NCBI GenBank assembly: GCA_932521035.1
Contig: OW051494.1
Location: forward strand, 7,178,001 to 7,242,000
Source of the DNA: Oscheius dolichura
Lineage: Eukaryota > Nematoda > Chromadorea > Rhabditida > Rhabditidae
DNA length: 64,000 bases
Direction: 5' to 3'
A program made the translations under genes and the position numbers. How positions within the stretch are numbered: position 1 is the stretch's first letter; every line of letters begins with the position of its first letter. Under the pieces are notes generated by a model, which made no database searches, was not told the origin of the DNA, and saw nothing but the letters and a program-made list of their open reading frames with translations. Shown in pieces: positions 34,431 to 44,732 of the stretch.

Positions 34431-37222
34431 GACTGGGTGAGAGTCTACAGAGGCGGGATGGGCAAATAAGCAAGAGGAAGGCCCTGCCGTGAGCTAGAGG
34501 AGTAAAACAACACCTCATTAGCCGGGGAGGAAGGAGGACAAGGGCCAGAGTAATTGGGGGCAAAATTTGTCATATGTTGTGTGAGCCGGATGGCCTTCGG
34601 GGTGTAATGGCTCGCTGTGGTAAAGAAAGAGGGCCCACGGCTCGCGTAACTTGTTAACCTTTTGACCGGGAATAGTAGAATTTCCTCCGGGATCAAGGAT
34701 TGGCCGGCCGGGATGGGGCACCCTCTTCCTAGGCGACAAAAAGGTCGAATAAACCAAAATCCACAGCATTTTATCCCCTGCCCCGGGGTATTCGCCCCCA
34801 ACTTTCAATAATCCTTGTGAGAGTACGCATCTCCGATCAAGAGAGCACTTATCCCGGGGATTGTCGTGCTCCACACGGATTTGGAGGGGGACACAGCTTA
34901 GAAGCCGACTACAGACAGGGGGGATACTTCAAATACAATGAGATCAAATGGGGGAAATCGGGGAAAACGACACGAGATCAGCATATTAGACACCAAAAAC
35001 GATAGAATTAGACTCGGGCCGCGTGATTTTGACCTTCTTGGCGGCTTGAGGGTGGTGGCTGTTACTAAAAAGGGGCAGAGCCGAAAAGATACAAAAAAGA
35101 AGGAGACAATAACAAGTAGGAAGTCATATCAAGCACTTATGTCCTTCAACTGGCCCTGGTCACTGCCATTTCCCGCATGCATCCATCCCGCGCCGAGCTG
35201 TCCCCAGGCGAGGAGATCCTCTTACTGCCCTGTCCCGTACCGTACCTTGAGGAGATCCAGATAAAAAGTCGAATTCATGAGTCCAGAGAACATTTGGGAC
35301 ATTCGAGAGTCATGCAGCGCGAGTTCTGATGGGGACGGGGCTAGGCAACTAGAGGAGGAGGCAGCCAACCGTTTGAATTGTGTGAAAACAGGCGACAGGG
35401 GAGACTCACCCTCGTGACGCGGGGGATGAAATGGACATCGTCCGCTATCCTCGACCGAGAAGCCGTCAACTTGCGAATAATTTCCATAGGCCCCAATCCT
35501 CCGCTTCCTCCACCCAAAAAGATCAAATTTCCAAGGGGGAAGATGAAGTAAAAGTGGGAGAAATCGAGGCAGCCGGGGTGAAATTCGAGAGGCGAAAACG
35601 GGTGTAGAAGATCTCGCAGTCCGTGTCCTCCTCGACTGAGCAATCCGGGCAATCCCGAGAACTATTTACAGGGGGTTATGAGGGGAGGATGTCCTCCCTA
35701 ATTGAGATAATTGGATACTTTGTCCCCGGAAGGCGAGACAACTCACATTAGTCGAGCTGTTTGGAGCAGGGCGTAGAAAGTGTCACTGGCTTAATTAGAG
35801 AATGCATAAATCATGGGATCGACGAGGGGGACAGGGGGACAGGGGCGAGGGGGCCTCTTTCGAGGGAATATCCCCTTTCATTGGGGGCCAAGATGGCGGA
35901 ATATTGGCAGATGGCGGACTCACCTCGTCGAGACGTCCTCCATAGCATTCGCCGGCGAGAAACATCCTGCTTGGCTCTTTAAATGGCTTGTTTTGAGAGG
36001 AGAGAGGACGGAGTACGAGAGGGGACGAGGGCAGTTCCCCCTCGGAAAGGGATGTGTTCCAATAAAAGAGAACTGCGGAATGTGGAGTCCGAACTTGTTT
36101 ACCCGCGGTTGCCAATTGGTTCCCAGGTAAATCCAATTTCCCGGGCGGTCTACATTCAAAACGGACAAGGAGAACTGCTCGAAAAGGCGGAAGGCCAATT
36201 CATTGGATTAGTCCAAATGGATTCAATTCACAATAATCTGGGAGGAATGCCGAGGGGACAGGAGGAGTACGAGAGGTCTCCGGCGGGCCCTATCCAGTTC
36301 AAGTAGACCCCCCAATCTAATTAGCCGGGGGGAAGTTGGCGGAAGGAGGAAAAAGAGAAATGATAAGACGAGGAGAGCAGTCGACCAGGTTGACGAGGAT
36401 GACGAATAGGCGACATGCCACTCGGCTGGCGGTCACTTGGCCCTTTCCTAGGGTGTAATCATTCGATTGTCCTTCAGATTTGAGAAAAACGTGGCTAGTA
36501 TCCAGTCTTTCGGCAACCCACCTCGAGGAATGGCTCTCTGCCAGTGAGAACGCTACTCAGCCGACGAAACATCTCCTAGCTGTTCATTCCGGTACTCCCC
36601 GACATCCGAGGGAGGCGCCAATTGCCAGCGGACAATTAGCGACACTTTAGAAGTTTCTATAACTGCACTGATCCAGGGCATACGGAATAAGATTGTCGCC
36701 TTGGCAAAGTAATCTGCCACCTCGTCCTCCTCTACAATCTGTGCTGTCCTCCTCGTTCGCTCTCCTCGCCCCCCTTCTACAATGCCCTCGTCCCCCTTCT
36801 ATGCTGTCCTCGTTCTCTCTCCTCGTTCCCCTTCTGCTAAAGAGATGAAAACCGTCCAAAATTAATCTGCTCTAAATCTCCCCATCCCTTGACAGTGTTA
36901 TTCCACGAAGGTGAAGGGGATTAGACAGGTCTTTTCCCCTTCCAGACATGTCGCTCCTTGTTGAAGCGAAATCGTCACTTCTTCAAGTCTGGTTATCGTC
37001 GGTTGGCAGTGCTTCTTTCTAAATTCAAAAAGTACGTTTTCATGTGTCATAATCAACAATAGAGGGGCAGTTAAAGAGGAACGGCGGAATGAGCGGAACC
37101 TGCGGTTACTAGAGTCCGCGCTCCTACTTTTGAGAGGGGGCTTCCTCTTTGCTAGATAGTTGATTAGGGAGCAACCCTGAAGAATTTAAATATACTTCAT
37201 CAAAAAATATAATAATTTTTAG
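34431..37222. other. Gene-poor GC-rich, purine-rich block
   Basis: About 2.8 kb without a recognisable gene. The plus strand is rich in GGAGG and GAGGA runs, which opens long frames on both strands; these have skewed composition, overlap each other and match nothing I know. A segment at 36905-37000 resembles one at 39380-39480 (shared GATTAGACAGGTCT and a TCACTTCTTC-like piece), each about 250-450 bp upstream of a kinase start, so it is probably a shared upstream region of the tandem pair. An acceptor ATTTTTAG abuts the first kinase ATG. Confidence 0.45.
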
Positions 37223-38561
37223 ATGGTACAGAAAAAGAAAGGAAGAAAAAGAGCACCGCCCAAGCAGAAGAAGGCCCCCGTTATTGGTAATGTAGATGTC
37301 GGGAACAAGAAGGAAGAAACGGCTGAGCTGAAGAGAAACGTGGAGAAGCAGAAAGAGACGGCTGAACTGAAGAGCAGTTCTGGAGCCACCGACACTTTAA
37401 CCGCTTTGCTTGGATATCTCGAAAGAAATCCAAATAGGTAATCGAGAAATAAGGCCGAAGTAAAAGTTATTTGCAGGTTGTTCAAGATTAGTGACTTTAA
37501 AGTCGAAGAAATACTAGGTGCAGGTGGATTCGGAAGGGTCCACAGGGTACTTCATTCGGAAAGTCAACATGAATTGAGCCTTAAAGTAAGTGCCCTCAGA
37601 AAACTATCAGCAACTGCTTCAGATATTGTCAAAGACCGAAGTTCTTCATAAGATGTTGGAAGACGAAGGAGACTGCATGAAAAACTATGTCATCCGAATG
37701 TCATTCATATGTTCGGACGGTTTGACAACCTAACCTTTTACGACATCCTTATGGAATATGCTGAAGCAGGCGACTTGTTACAACTTTTGGAAGACCGATT
37801 TAAGAATAACGAAGGACCCTTCCAAGAGGACACCGTGTCCCAGTAAGTTTTTGGGTTGAAGAAAATAAAAATGAGCGGCTTTTATACTAAGCGATAATCT
37901 CTGAAAACACAATTCTAGACTTCCTTTCAATAATAAAAACACGCTGCTACAGTTTCTTCCAAATGGAAAAGGCCGAGTTCTGCGAATTTTATACCTATGT
38001 GCAGCTATCGTGTTCCAGTGTTTCAACCGCTGAGCTGGATAGTCAGATACTTTTTCCTGTTTATTTCACCTGAAAAAAAGGAAAATGAGAAAAAAAGAGG
38101 ATTGGTATAAAAGAGGATATAAGATAAAAAGGATAACCAGACCTATCGACTGAACCCTTTCTCAATTTTCTCAATTCAGGTGGACTTACCAAATTGCAAG
38201 CGGTCTCCACTACCTCCACGAAAAACAGATCTACCATCGTGATTTAAAATTGGAAAATATACTGCTCTCGAAAGGAAAATGCAAGGTAAGTAATTGTAAT
38301 TGCTATAGATATTTCACCATTTGAAGATCGCTGACATGGGATTGGCCGCACAGGTGAAAACCAGAAGAACTCGCTTCTCGGTTGTTGGCACAATAAGTTT
38401 TATGACCCCGGAAATCCTTCTAGAGGCTGGCCATACAAGAAAGGTATGATTTCGTTCATAGCATTCGCAAAGAACTGTTTTAGGCCGACTTTTGGTCCTT
38501 AGGGATCGTATTATTTGAGCTGCTTGTGGGAACAAGTCCCTTCGTGAGAAGCAAAAGATGA
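37223..38561 (+). pseudogene. Protein kinase gene 1 of a tandem pair, frame-disrupted and truncated
   Basis: A Ser/Thr kinase related to the polo/Aurora groups. A basic leader (MVQKKKGRKRAPPKQKKAPV) directly follows a TTTTTAG acceptor. The kinase domain then shows the Gly loop (ILGAGGFGRVHRVLHSES), ILSKTEVLHKM, KLCHPNVIHMFGRFDNLTF, MEYAEAGDLLQLLE, YHRDLKLENILLSKGKC, KIADMGLAAQVKT (DFG is DMG), VGTISFMTPEILLEAGHTRK and FWSLGIVLFELLVGTSPFV. Two faults: between about 37650 and 37661 the frame shifts by one base, so ..LHKM and ..RRRLHEKLCHPN are in different frames; and TGA at 38559-38561 ends the domain right after SPFV, so the lower C-lobe is missing. One intron (about 37842-38180) is over 300 nt, unlike neighbouring genes. 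Pseudogene is most likely; a sequence error could explain the shift. Confidence 0.65.
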
Positions 38562-39854
38562 ATACCAACAACCTCCAACATCAAAGCCATCTTCTCCACC
38601 GTCTGTGTAGATTCCGAATCGGATGTTGTGACCTCGGCTGATGGAGTCGTCTCGAAATTAAACATTTCTACAGGTCGGTCGGTTATTTCCCTCATGATCC
38701 ATAAAAATTACCTTTAGGAAAAGACAGTGAACCTCGGAGAGGCTTTTTTCTCTACTGCTCTCTTCATCCACGACGTCCTAAATTACATTACCGACAATAC
38801 ATATTCAACGTACCTCAATCTTAACCTTATCTAACCAAAATATTACTGAAGACTCAAAATTTGAGCATTTTTGTTGGAGAGGGGCTGTTCGCCAGTGACT
38901 AAGGTCCTTGATCCGATGGATGTTACCGTTTAATTGGATGCTTTTCTCAACTGTTGGACGACGTTGCCAATATTCTTGCAAACTTTCTCGTCATGCCTCT
39001 CACCCCAAGTTGATCTTCTCCTTCTTCTCTTCCATCTGCCCTCTGGCGCGGTCGCCGACGGCAGCTGGCCCTGCACTTGAAGATACCCCTCAGCAAGGCC
39101 CTATCGTTGTTCGGCCATCACCAAAAAGGAAGATAGAGACAACGTTTCATTCTTATTCTATAGAGACAACGTTCCATTCTTATTGAGACTTGAATTTCAA
39201 ATGAAGGGGGGAGGTCGAACTGGAGCAGGGGCGGAGACGGGACAACCCCGTTGGGCATTTCGCCGGCAGTTGGCAGTGACTGTCCTCTTCACGAGATTAA
39301 GTTTGAACTATCTCTCCCTCTCTCTAGGATACTGATAGGGATAAAGAGCCTCGACTGTCTTCTCTGCGGAGTTAACAGGTTAAGTGGATTAGACAGGTCT
39401 TTGACTTGGTGCAGACGTACGACGCCGTTTTGACGTGAAACTTTTGACGTGAAACTGTCACTTCTACATCTTTTCCCTCTTCGCTCAAGGTTCCTTTTCT
39501 TTTATCATAATAAACAATTAGGAGCAGGTGGAAGGGACGGTGACAATGATAGGGGGACGGACTATGCGAGAGAGGTCGCCCATGCTTTTGATAGGATTTT
39601 CTGTCATTTTTGGCTTCTAAAAAATAATTTTTGCTTGAGACTAATCCTTGTCCAATCCCCGCTCATATCATGTTTACATTTCACCTTTTTTTGAGGGAAA
39701 TAAGCTCGCATAGAAGACTATTCCTAACAGTTTCCGAATTATTCTTTATACTATTTCCTATCAGCTTCTTGCGTATTGCGAGTTCACCAGGCAGTTAAAA
39801 TCTGAACGTCTGGCTGATTTCATGATACCTCATCAGGAATAAAATATCTTTTAG
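38562..39854. other. Spacer between the tandem kinases
   Basis: No gene recognised. A 28-bp segment at 38874-38901 matches 33145-33172 in the arrestin gene at 27 positions. Read on the minus strand it would give VTGEQPLSN, against VPGEQPLSK in the arrestin gene, so a scrap of an arrestin copy may lie here. A duplicated TATAGAGACAACGTTxCATTCTTAT unit occurs at about 39132-39181. The second kinase ATG follows a TATCTTTTAG acceptor. Confidence 0.4.
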
Positions 39855-42044
39855 ATGGCGCCCAAAGGCCATATGAAGAAGCCGAGGAAGAAGACGCATC
39901 CCAAAGCAATTAAAAAGGAGAAAGCTGTGATGGTTGACGTGACAAGCCACATGACCACCTCGGGAGGAGAAGATAAAGCCTTGCCTCACCTCAGAAAACG
40001 TGAGAAGGTCGTGGAGGAGACAGCAGCCACGAAACCTAAAAAGCATAGGCAAAATTTAGAAAGCCTTTTACGTCGAAAGTGGCCGAGGTAAATTATAGAT
40101 GAAAAAAATCAAAACATTATTTGCAGACTGCGCCTGAATCATTTCCAATTATACAAGCAGATTGGCTCGGGGACCTTTGGCAGTATACGAAGCGGAGCAT
40201 CTTTCAACAAAAAAATCTTTAGCTTTGAAAGTAAGTGACATCGGCAGATATCCAAACAATTTTATATTTCTTAAGAGGACCAGCTAAAAGTAAACCCTCT
40301 TATTTTGCGAGAGGTTCAGATGCACATCAAGCTAGTGCATCCGCACATTGTACGGCTTTATGGTACATTTGAAGAAGATTCCGCTTTATGGCTAATCCTG
40401 GAACTTGCTCAAAATGGCGATTTATGCGACAATTGGAAAGCCATTGACGAGAATCAGTCGGCAATGTAGGTTTTCCTTGTCTAAAGAAAATATAAATCGG
40501 CGGATATTATTAGCGGTAGTATCTGAAGAACAAGGGACCCTTTTCTTGTTTATTCCAGAGCAGCAAAATACAAATTCTGCGATAACAAACCTCGTTGGCC
40601 TCTTGAAGTAACAGTTAAATCAGATTTTCATCTTCCTATTGATCTCTACTGATAAAACGCTGCAAACACAGAATTTGATAGGGAATGGGAGGCGAAGGGA
40701 ATAAACAAACCATTCCAACAGAACGCTTCTTCAACTGACTCAATTCAGATGGATTGGGCAAATAACTTCTGGACTTGCTTATCTGCACAATATGTCAGTC
40801 ATCCATAGAGATTTAAAGCTGGAAAATATATTTATGTCGTCCTCATGGATTTATAAAGTAAGTGGTTGTAATCTATTGAAAATTTACCCTTTTGAGATTG
40901 GAGATCTAGGCTTATCTGATGAAGCCAATTTAGATACCCTCCGTTATACGAAATGTGGAACACCACAGTATTTTGCACCCGAGATGTTAGCCGAAATCGG
41001 GCATACAGCAAAGGTTCGGTTGTTTGAATAACATACACCCAACGTTCCAGGTCGATTATTGGGCGTTAGGAGTGATCCTCTACGAACTGATTACTGGTAT
41101 CAGTCCTTTTGATGGTGATTATAAGAGCATACAATAGAACATTCAAAACAATCTATATCATGTGAGTTCAAAACTAGAAACACAAAATTCTACTTATCAA
41201 CCTGATTTGCCGACGAAAACTAGGAGATCATGGGAAGGACCTGTATCACTTTTTTAAACCGTAGACATTTTTATAACAAAGCAAAATTGTCAAAAAAAGG
41301 AGGTAGAAAACGGCTCTTTCTGAACAAAAACGAATGGTCTTTCTGTTTCTTTTGCACTCTTTTATATGTTGTGAACAGTAGAATCGTTCTCCCACGACCT
41401 ATATTTATTGTAAGAAATACTCAAAAGTTGTTGATAGCTTTGGAAAATATTCGCTGCGCTTTAAGAAAAGAGAACAAACTGTTTTGCCAAACTGTTGTAT
41501 TCACTGAAATGGACGTTGGCTTGTTTCCGTTGTATGTCACTACCGCAGCTTAATTTTTTTAAACAAGTATTTTACGCTGAATGAAAAAAAATATAGAAAT
41601 ACATGTATGTTGAAGATTGAATATTCCATTGCACATAAATAGAGTCACATGTCGATGACCATTCCGAGACTGTGCTCTATACATTCAATGATCTTGTAGG
41701 TTTTGTAGGGGTTTTCCTAGTGTGGCTTTTTCATAACGTTTTATTAGATTCCCGAATGGATTTCGAACAACGCTAAAATATTGATATCAAACTTGTTGCA
41801 AAGGGAGCCGGCGAGACGATTCGGAGCCAGTGAAATATTCAACAGCCCCTGGATGACAGAGAAGATTGGAGCAGCGCCAAACCCCTTGGCGCGTATGGTA
41901 AACACTCACCTATTCTGCTATATAGTCATTAAGAATCCTACAATTATGTCATCCCTTCGGATGATATACAGTACTGGTCCTGAATATCGTAATTCTGATC
42001 GAGCCAAGGTGGAAACATCTTCAGCTGTTAAAAGCACTCAATAG
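39855..42044 (+). pseudogene. Protein kinase gene 2 of the tandem pair, with frameshift and in-frame stop
   Basis: Paralog of the gene at 37223. A Lys-rich leader (MAPKGHMKKPRKKTHPKAIK) is followed by NHFQLYKQIGSGTFG, then in another frame VYEAEHLSTKKSLALK, so one base appears missing near 40175-40185 in the Gly loop. Then REVQMHIKLVHPHIVRLYGT, LELAQNGDLCDNW, ITSGLAYLHNMSVIHRDLKL, IGDLGLSDEANLD (DFG is DLG), KCGTPQYFAPEMLAEIGHTA and DYWALGVILYELITGISPFD. After GDYKSIQ there is a TAG at 41135-41137, then NIQNNLYH. A last exon from 41748 completes the fold: IPEWISNNAKILISNLLQRE, RFGASEIFNSPWM. Unlike paralog 1 it keeps the end of the domain. The polo-like CGTPxYxAPE motif favours the PLK group. 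The 340-nt and 580-nt introns are long for this window. Confidence 0.65.
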
Positions 42045-44053
42045 TATATGTGATAGGTATTTTTAGTTTTAGTACTCAATGCTATTAGTATAAATAATTT
42101 TATTTGTAACAATGCATTCTTTTTACAATAGGATAATTTATATCATCGGCGATGTCCACCGGGGATGTTCCCCCATTTGAGAATTCCCAATCTTACAGTT
42201 CGATGATCCGAAGGCGACATAGGACAACCTTGAAGTCCACCAGCTTTATTCGCTGTTAGATCCCTCCTCCACTATGACAAGGAGACGACAGGAAGCCAGA
42301 AGGAGAAGACAGCCTGACTGATACATGAATGTAGCATATAATGGGGGGGGGGGGGGGGGCAGAGAAGAGCGGGGGGAGGACAGGACAAAAACGGAACACG
42401 GGGTGGGGGAGAGACGAGACAAAGACACAGAATGGCTCATGATAATTTTGGGTCCTCTAAAGATCAAAGAAGAGAGATATATTGGTGCAGCCAACAATGT
42501 CAGATTCCGTTGTCCATCCTCCCGTCGTCCCTGCCCCGGATCTCGTGTTTTTCTCCAGTCGACTGGTCTCTGAAAAAAAGAAGAGTAGATGAGTTCTCTA
42601 TTTTTGGGAAAGAGCTAAGGAAGGAGGGCCCGATTCTGTAAAGGTGTTCCCAACTAGCAGTACCTCCTGGCCCACAATAGAGTAGTCTTCTTCCACATTT
42701 TAAGATCAGACATCATCAGACGAAGGATTGGAAACGCACTCGAGGGGGCAGGACAAGGAGCACTGAAGGAGGACATAGGTTGGGGAACTCGGAGAAGGGC
42801 ATGGACACATGGGAGTGGAGAGGAGAAGAGGGGTGGAAAAGTGGGCAGACTGAAGAAGACGTCGATGACGGGGAATAGGAGCAACAAGAGGAGCCTTCGA
42901 GAAGGAGGGGATGAGGAGATCTAGCATACCAATGCCGAAGTTATACTGTAGCTGTATTTGTTTCTGGTCAACATGCCTGGATGACTTCTCCTATTCAATG
43001 AATAATTCCCAGAACTGTCTTTTCATGAATTTCAGAAAGTTCGGATCCGCCGGATACAGGAACAATGGATATTCGGAAAGTCGGGTGGAGCACATGGGAA
43101 CGAGAGAACAAAAGGACGACTATTTCTAGGATCTCTGTCAGAAGTCACTCGTGTCTGTTTGCTATACTATGGACAGGTTGACGGTTAATCTGGAGGAGGA
43201 GATCCGCAGCTGAGTATGTCGTGAGAAGAAATAGAACAATTGGACTATAGGAGCTACTCTAGGTTCTGTCTCTCTCGCAAGAAAGTTGCCCCTCGCTCAT
43301 TCCTTATGTCAGCCACATGGTGGACTGATCTACATCTGTGTCCAATTATCGTCTCCTCAGCGAGCACATCCAGGGTTAACGTTACCCAGTGGCCGCCTCC
43401 TTGAAAAGCCACAAGATTATGGAAGAGGCCGTGGCTGAGACAATGGCCACCCTCCGAAACGTGGGTGCCTCCTCCGATTCTCCAGTAGTCAGCTCTTCTA
43501 GGTGACATTCTATCGCTACTACCACGTTTTTCAGAAGGGTGAACTGGGGAGATGTGCAACGGGGTCGTCGGGGTCTCCTCCTCCCTCGGGATGGCCATCG
43601 TGGTGAAGATCGACGAACACGTCTTCTGAGCATAGCTCTCCCTAAGCCTCCACACACTTCTCATGCATACCCTTTACCGATAAAGACATTGAGGATGCCA
43701 ATGAAAGATTGAGCTGGTGAGCTAGTGATAGCAGCCGGTCAAAGGCAGTTATGAACCTGTCCATTAGACCGTAAACAGATGCGGTTAGCGCTGGTGTCTT
43801 CCAGTCACCCCGCTTCTTCTCTTCAACCAGAGTTTTTCGTCTACATTGGAAACATTTTCTACAGGAAAGAGATATGGCTATCTTCGAAGTATTGCTGATT
43901 CAAGGAGGCTCTATTTCTGGATGGCCATCGCGGAGATCGTCCATTCCAAGCGCCATTAATGACTTCAAAGAAAAACAAGAAGGCCTCAACTGAATCAGAT
44001 AAGAAATGCTCAACAAATGTTTTGTCAACGAGATTTAGATGACGCCGCGAACT
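42045..44053. other. Unassigned GC-rich region with a G17 tract
   Basis: No gene is recognised. A homopolymer of 17 G lies at 42343-42359. A short minus-strand piece near 43130-43030 (CSTRLSEYPLFLYPADPNFL then KFMKRQFWELFIE and a stop) looks like the end of a real protein, and a minus-strand segment at 43560-43390 has LLKNVVVAIEC and VAIVSATASSIILWLF, but they do not join into a readable gene. The motif GATGGCCATCC occurs at about 43589 and 43920 in a similar HDGHPE/RDGHPE context, perhaps a small internal repeat. Confidence 0.35.
42343..42359 (+). repeat. Homopolymer G17 tract
   Basis: Seventeen consecutive G between ATAAT and CAGAGAAG. Long mono-G/C tracts can fold as G-quadruplexes and are known to be deletion-prone in C. 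elegans lacking the DOG-1 helicase. Exact length in an assembly is unreliable. Confidence 0.9.
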
Positions 44054-44690
44054 TTATTGGAGCCAGGGGTTGGCCAATAAATGGGCGGCCGTGGGGCGGG
44101 AGGCCGGATCGACTTGGAGGAGGGCGATGAGGAGGGACCGGCAGCCGGGCGAGCAGGTGACGGGGATCTAAAGTTGTCTGTTGGAGAGAGAAGAGGAGGC
44201 GGACGTACCAGGTCTTGCTTCTCGTCGGCCGAGCAGGTGTAGGCTTCCACGGGCAGGTCGCCATGGATCGTCTCCAGAAGGGAGACGCCCAAAGACCAGA
44301 TGTCAGCCTTTAAAAAAATATTTGCGAACTGTTCAAGACAAACCGGGAAGCTGTATGCCTGCTCGGCCGCGACTTCCGGCGCCATGTAGAGAGGCGAGCC
44401 ACAGCACTGCGTGATGGCGACGCCCTCCACCTTGCGGACAGCACAGTCGAAATCGGCCAACTAAAAAAAGTTTGACTGGGGCATGTATAACTTCTTACGA
44501 GGAGGACGTGGTCGCCCCTGAAGATGAGGATGTTCATCGGCTTCAGGTCGCGGTGGATGATGGTGGAGGTGTGGACATGGTCCAGTCCAGCCGCGATCTG
44601 AAGCATATATCTAAACAGCGAAAAAAGGTTCAAACGTGCTTTTTGACGAGGTCAAAGACCTTATTTGGTAAAAAACGGTCAAGACTCACA
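44054..44690 (-). CDS. Protein kinase C-lobe (no N-lobe seen)
   Basis: Encodes the C-terminal lobe of a protein kinase in four short exons: MLQIAAGLDHVHTSTIIHRD with the catalytic HRDLKPMN, then ADFDCAVRKVEG (DFG is DFD), CCGSPLYMAPEVAAEQAYS, KADIWSLGVSLLETIHGDLP and finally SLLIALLQVDPASRPTAAHL followed by LANPWLQ and TAA (44054-44056). HRD Asp and APE are kept. No Gly-rich loop or VAIK lysine is found upstream; the sequence immediately upstream belongs to the Pro-rich gene, ending at 44733. A strong donor (GTGAGT) at about 44688 joins a short exon of Ala/Pro/Ser to the C-lobe. Either the N-lobe is missing, or it is too diverged for me to see. Family within STE/other kinases is unclear. Confidence 0.6.
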
Positions 44691-44732
44691 TGTTGCTACT
44701 GGAGGACGGAGGAGGTGCCGGCTACTGGTTCT

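Noticed and set aside
41135..41137. TAG in kinase 2 as a recoded amino-acid codon
   Set aside because: The same gene also has a frameshift, the SepSecS pathway recodes UGA not UAG, and no recoding element is visible; decay is simpler.
41160..41747. A 107-codon ORF inside the last kinase intron as a separate gene
   Set aside because: No recognisable motif; lies in an intron-like AT-rich stretch without its own acceptor-ATG context.
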